From: Candidatus Nanopelagicales bacterium
Lineage (GTDB): Bacteria > Actinomycetota > Actinomycetes > S36-B12
Direction: 5' to 3'
DNA length: 64,000 nt
Assembly (NCBI GenBank): GCA_017854795.1
Contig: JAFMHB010000003.1
Span: 77,047 to 141,046, forward strand
The notes under the pieces are model-generated. The model was given only the letters and a program-made list of their open reading frames with translations, was not told where the DNA came from and ran no database searches. The position numbers and the translations under genes are program-made. Shown here piece after piece: positions 61,136 through 64,000 of the stretch (positions are counted from its first letter, which is position 1; each line of letters opens with the position of its first letter).

Positions 61136-61999
61136 GTGAAGGGAATAATTCTCGCTGGGGGGACCGGAAGTCGGCTGTGGCCGGTCACCAAAGGGGTAAG
61201 CAAACAATTGCTCCCGGTCTACGACAAGCCGATGCTGCATTACCCGCTGGCCACCTTGATGGCAGCCGGTATTAGGGAAATTTTAGTGATCACTACCCCT
61301 GAAGATTCAGAGTCCTTCTCGCGACTATTAGGTGACGGTTCAGCTTGGGGGATGACAATTAGTTTTGCAACACAACCAAAGCCGGATGGTCTGGCCCAAG
61401 CTTTTTTGATCGGTGAGAAGTTCTTAGACGGGGATTCCGCTGCTTTGATTTTGGGGGACAATCTTTTCTATGGCCCCTCATTGGGACGTAAGCTTGCTGA
61501 CTTGACTTCGGTGGTTGGCGCCCATGTGTTTGCCTACGAGGTTGCAAACCCCAGTGAATACGGTGTCGTCGCATTTGATGGTGCTGGTGTGGCAACTTCC
61601 ATTGAAGAAAAACCTGTGAACCCTCAAAGTTCCTACGCTGTCCCAGGTTTATATTTTTATGACAATACGGTTGTTGAGGTCGCCAAGTCCATTAAGCCTT
61701 CGGCTCGGGGTGAATTGGAAATCACGGCGGTGAATGACCACTACTTACAGGCTGGAGCACTGAAGGTCGCGGTTTTGGAGCGTGGAACTGCCTGGCTGGA
61801 CACGGGAACATTTCGTTCTTTACAGGATGCTGGTGAGTTTGTTCGCGTGATGGAAGATCGCACCGGAACTAAAGTTGGTTGCGTCGAGGAAATCGCGTGG
61901 CGTAATGGCTGGATCACTTCGGCACAATTATTGGAACTTGCCCAACCGCTGCTCAAAAGTGGTTACGGCGATTACCTTGTTGCACTTGCCAACAAGTAA
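61136..61999 (+). CDS. rmlA: Glucose-1-phosphate thymidylyltransferase
   Basis: A 287-residue RmlA making dTDP-glucose from glucose-1-phosphate and dTTP. The [26 protein letters not shown] loop, LGDNLFYG and [20 protein letters not shown] are diagnostic. GTG start. No rmlB, rmlC or rmlD is in the window, so it works with genes elsewhere or supplies dTDP-glucose for the adjacent mannoside genes. Converges with DUF3566. Confidence 0.94.
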   Translation: MKGIILAGGTGSRLWPVTKGVSKQLLPVYDKPMLHYPLATLMAAGIREILVITTPEDSESFSRLLGDGSAWGMTISFATQPKPDGLAQAFLIGEKFLDGDSAALILGDNLFYGPSLGRKLADLTSVVGAHVFAYEVANPSEYGVVAFDGAGVATSIEEKPVNPQSSYAVPGLYFYDNTVVEVAKSIKPSARGELEITAVNDHYLQAGALKVAVLERGTAWLDTGTFRSLQDAGEFVRVMEDRTGTKVGCVEEIAWRNGWITSAQLLELAQPLLKSGYGDYLVALANK

Positions 62000-62019
62000 T
62001 TGACAAAAAGTTTTTGCGT

Positions 62020-62394
62020 TTAGGCGTCCTCGGAGAGTACAACTTCAATACCACCGGTGATTCCTACCGTAAGGTTGTACAGAATCGTGAACAAGCCCGC
62101 GAGCGCTGAAATCAAGACGATTTCAACCGAGGCAATAATGAGCGTTGCACCGATCACTTGCCAAAATCCAAGCGAAGTAATTAGATCAAGTCCACTCGTA
62201 CTGCCAACAACGTCTGTGACCGTTCCGGAGAGTGATTCAATAACGCCCGTGCGGTCCAGAATGAACCACACGGACGTTACCGCTATGACGAGAACAATTC
62301 CAATCGCGAGCGAGAGAATGAAAGCCGCTTTGGTCACCGACCAGGGATCAAACCTGGAAACGTAAAGGCGTGCCCGCCGCTGACCTACATTCAC
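62020..62394 (-). CDS. DUF3566 membrane protein
   Basis: A 124-residue actinobacterial protein with the DUF3566 core: [36 protein letters not shown] and a second helix [19 protein letters not shown]. It starts at GTG overlapping the gyrA stop (GTGA), exactly as in mycobacteria (Rv0007). Thought to be a small envelope/division-associated membrane protein; function not established. Confidence 0.93.
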   Translation of the reverse strand: MNVGQRRARLYVSRFDPWSVTKAAFILSLAIGIVLVIAVTSVWFILDRTGVIESLSGTVTDVVGSTSGLDLITSLGFWQVIGATLIIASVEIVLISALAGLFTILYNLTVGITGGIEVVLSEDA

Positions 62395-64000
62395 TCGCTT
62401 GCCTGACCTTCGACTTCTTCAACTACCTCAATCGCGGGTGCTTCTTCAGACGATTGCCTATCTTTGGTGAGTTCTTCACCATCTGTGACTTCTTCGTCGT
62501 CTTCCGTGCCCTTGGCAACAGCCACGACACTGACGTCTTCACCTAGGCGCATCATGCGAACACCCATCGTGTCTCGACCGGAGGCACGGATCTCGTCGAC
62601 TTTGGTGCGAATAACGACTCCGTTCGATGCGATTGCAAAAATCTGATCGGATTCCGCACACACCATGGCGCCAACGAGCTCACCGCGTTCTTCTGGCAAT
62701 TTCATTGCACGAACACCCTTAATGCCACGCCCTTTTGCCACCCATTCATCAACTGAAGTTCGTTTGGCGAACCCACCGTCGGTGATGGTGACTACGAAAG
62801 TACCCGGGGTAACAACGTCCATGGACAAAAGTGCGTCGTCGCCACGGAATCGCATTCCAATCACGCCACCCGTTGCCCTACCCATTGGTCGCAATGTGTC
62901 GTCGTTGGCTGTGAATCGAGCTGACAAACCTTTTCTGGAGACTAATAGCAGGTCATCTGTTTCGGACACGAGTCGTGCTCCGATTAGCTCGTCACCTTCG
63001 TGCAGGTTGATCGCGATAATTCCACCTTGACGGTTGGTGTCGTATTCACTCAATCGAGTTTTCTTCACCATCCCGGATTTTGTTGAGAGTACGAGGTAGT
63101 CACTTGCTGCATAGTCTGGAATGGCAAGAACCTGCGCAATTGTTTCATCGGGTTGGAATGCCAACAGGTTAGCGACATGTTGTCCGCGTGCATCACGTCC
63201 TGTTTCCGGTAACTGGTAAGCCTTCGCGCGGTAGACCCGACCAAGGTTGGTGAAGAACAGGATCCAATGGTGGGTGGTGCTGACAAACATGTGCTCCACA
63301 ACATCGTCTTGTCGCAGGTTCGCACCTTTGACTCCACGACCGCCGCGGCGTTGAGACCGATAGAGGTCACTCAGGGTCCGCTTGGCGTACCCACCGGAAG
63401 TGATAGTGACAACGACATCCTCGACCGCAATCAGATCTTCATCGGTAACGTCACCGTCCCAAGCAACAATCTCGGTGCGACGTTCGTCACCGAACTTGTC
63501 AGATATTTCCGTGAGTTCGTCACTGACAATTGTTCGTTGACGTTGATCTGATGCCAAAATATCGTTGTAATCCGCGATCTTGCTCATCAGTTCTTCGTAT
63601 TCGTCAATTATCTTTTGACGCTCCATTGCGGCAAGACGACGTAATTGCATGTCAAGAATTGCTACTGCCTGGATTTCATCTATGTCGAGAAGATCAATCA
63701 GACCGCTACGGGCTTCTTCAACTGTTGCACTGGCACGAATTAATGCGATGACAGCGTCGAGGGCATCAAGTGCTTTGAGGTAACCACTGAGGATATGCGC
63801 GCGCTCTTCAGCTTTGCGTAGACGAAATCGGGTGCGACGCTGAATCACTTCAATTTGGTGCAATACCCAGTAACTCAGGAATTGCTCCAGGGTCAACGTT
63901 CGCGGCACCGAGTCAACGAGTGCCAACATGTTCGCACCGAAGTTGTCTTGGAGTTGCGTGTGTTTGAACAACTGGTTCAACACAACCTGAGCCACAGCAT
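62391..64000 (-). CDS. gyrA: DNA gyrase subunit A (partial, 3' part)
   Basis: The C-terminal 535 or so residues of GyrA, open at the right edge. Recognisable are the coiled-coil/tower helices, the GyrA box QRRGGRG, and beta-propeller blades with repeated TxxGya[11 protein letters not shown] motifs ([45 protein letters not shown]). The tail is acidic. The N-terminal catalytic tyrosine lies outside the window. Presence of gyrA places the window near the origin. Confidence 0.97.
   Translation of the reverse strand, partial: AVAQVVLNQLFKHTQLQDNFGANMLALVDSVPRTLTLEQFLSYWVLHQIEVIQRRTRFRLRKAEERAHILSGYLKALDALDAVIALIRASATVEEARSGLIDLLDIDEIQAVAILDMQLRRLAAMERQKIIDEYEELMSKIADYNDILASDQRQRTIVSDELTEISDKFGDERRTEIVAWDGDVTDEDLIAVEDVVVTITSGGYAKRTLSDLYRSQRRGGRGVKGANLRQDDVVEHMFVSTTHHWILFFTNLGRVYRAKAYQLPETGRDARGQHVANLLAFQPDETIAQVLAIPDYAASDYLVLSTKSGMVKKTRLSEYDTNRQGGIIAINLHEGDELIGARLVSETDDLLLVSRKGLSARFTANDDTLRPMGRATGGVIGMRFRGDDALLSMDVVTPGTFVVTITDGGFAKRTSVDEWVAKGRGIKGVRAMKLPEERGELVGAMVCAESDQIFAIASNGVVIRTKVDEIRASGRDTMGVRMMRLGEDVSVVAVAKGTEDDEEVTDGEELTKDRQSSEEAPAIEVVEEVEGQASE

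Overview
The window looks like chromosome of an actinobacterium. Diagnostic markers are an ino1 gene behind a PadR regulator, the DUF6049-murJ-pseudokinase-sigM-anti-sigma-trxB-trxA-cwlM run, DUF5318, a DLW-39 peptide, DUF3566 next to gyrA, and the gyrA/tRNA-Ile/tRNA-Ala/ppiA neighbourhood. gyrA at the right edge puts the window close to the replication origin. The moderate GC by eye, tight packing and many 4-base stop/start overlaps suggest a streamlined (possibly aquatic, Nanopelagicales-like) lineage; that placement is inference.

Region 1 (1-27.2 kb) is a catabolic island with no transposase or integrase. A shared control region near 6.8 kb divides two gene sets. Leftward run a biotin carrier protein, biotin carboxylase, a PycB/OadA-type carboxyltransferase, an acyl-CoA ligase, a thiolase and an acetoacetate-decarboxylase-family gene cut by the window edge. 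Rightward run a GntR regulator, an SCP2-type thiolase, a second ligase and a second carboxyltransferase, all coupled by 4-base overlaps. Next come two modules related to PEP synthase/pyruvate phosphate dikinase: a free phosphohistidine swivel protein with an unrecognised 524-residue partner, and a dikinase-like protein lacking its C-terminal barrel with a 201-residue partner. Three SDRs, two transporters, an acyl-CoA dehydrogenase, a tyrosine-phosphatase-like protein, a third thiolase, a two-subunit CoA transferase and an LLM-type oxidoreductase complete the island. My working model, not proven, is ATP-dependent activation plus biotin-dependent carboxylation of a ketone-like compound to a beta-keto acid, then CoA ligation and thiolysis.

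Region 2 (27.2-42.4 kb) holds small membrane proteins, a GNAT protein, the rpsF-ssb-rpsR-rplI operon with a folded leader, a RHH/PIN toxin-antitoxin pair, xthA, a FemABX-like transferase, an alanine-racemase-like protein, a GT87-like mannosyltransferase, a class A penicillin-binding protein, DUF5318, padR-ino1 and an MFS transporter.

Region 3 (42.4-64 kb) holds a membrane protein, the CCA-adding enzyme, the DUF6049-to-cwlM envelope and redox cluster, a thioesterase, rhomboid, ppiA, two tRNAs, two tiny membrane-peptide genes, a GH130/GT4 mannoside cluster, rmlA, DUF3566 and the 3' part of gyrA. Many genes here have a TANNNT box about 6 bases before the start codon, which points to leaderless transcripts. 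No intergenic gap exceeds 300 bases (largest 20501-20762), and I saw no CRISPR array, insertion sequence or replication origin.
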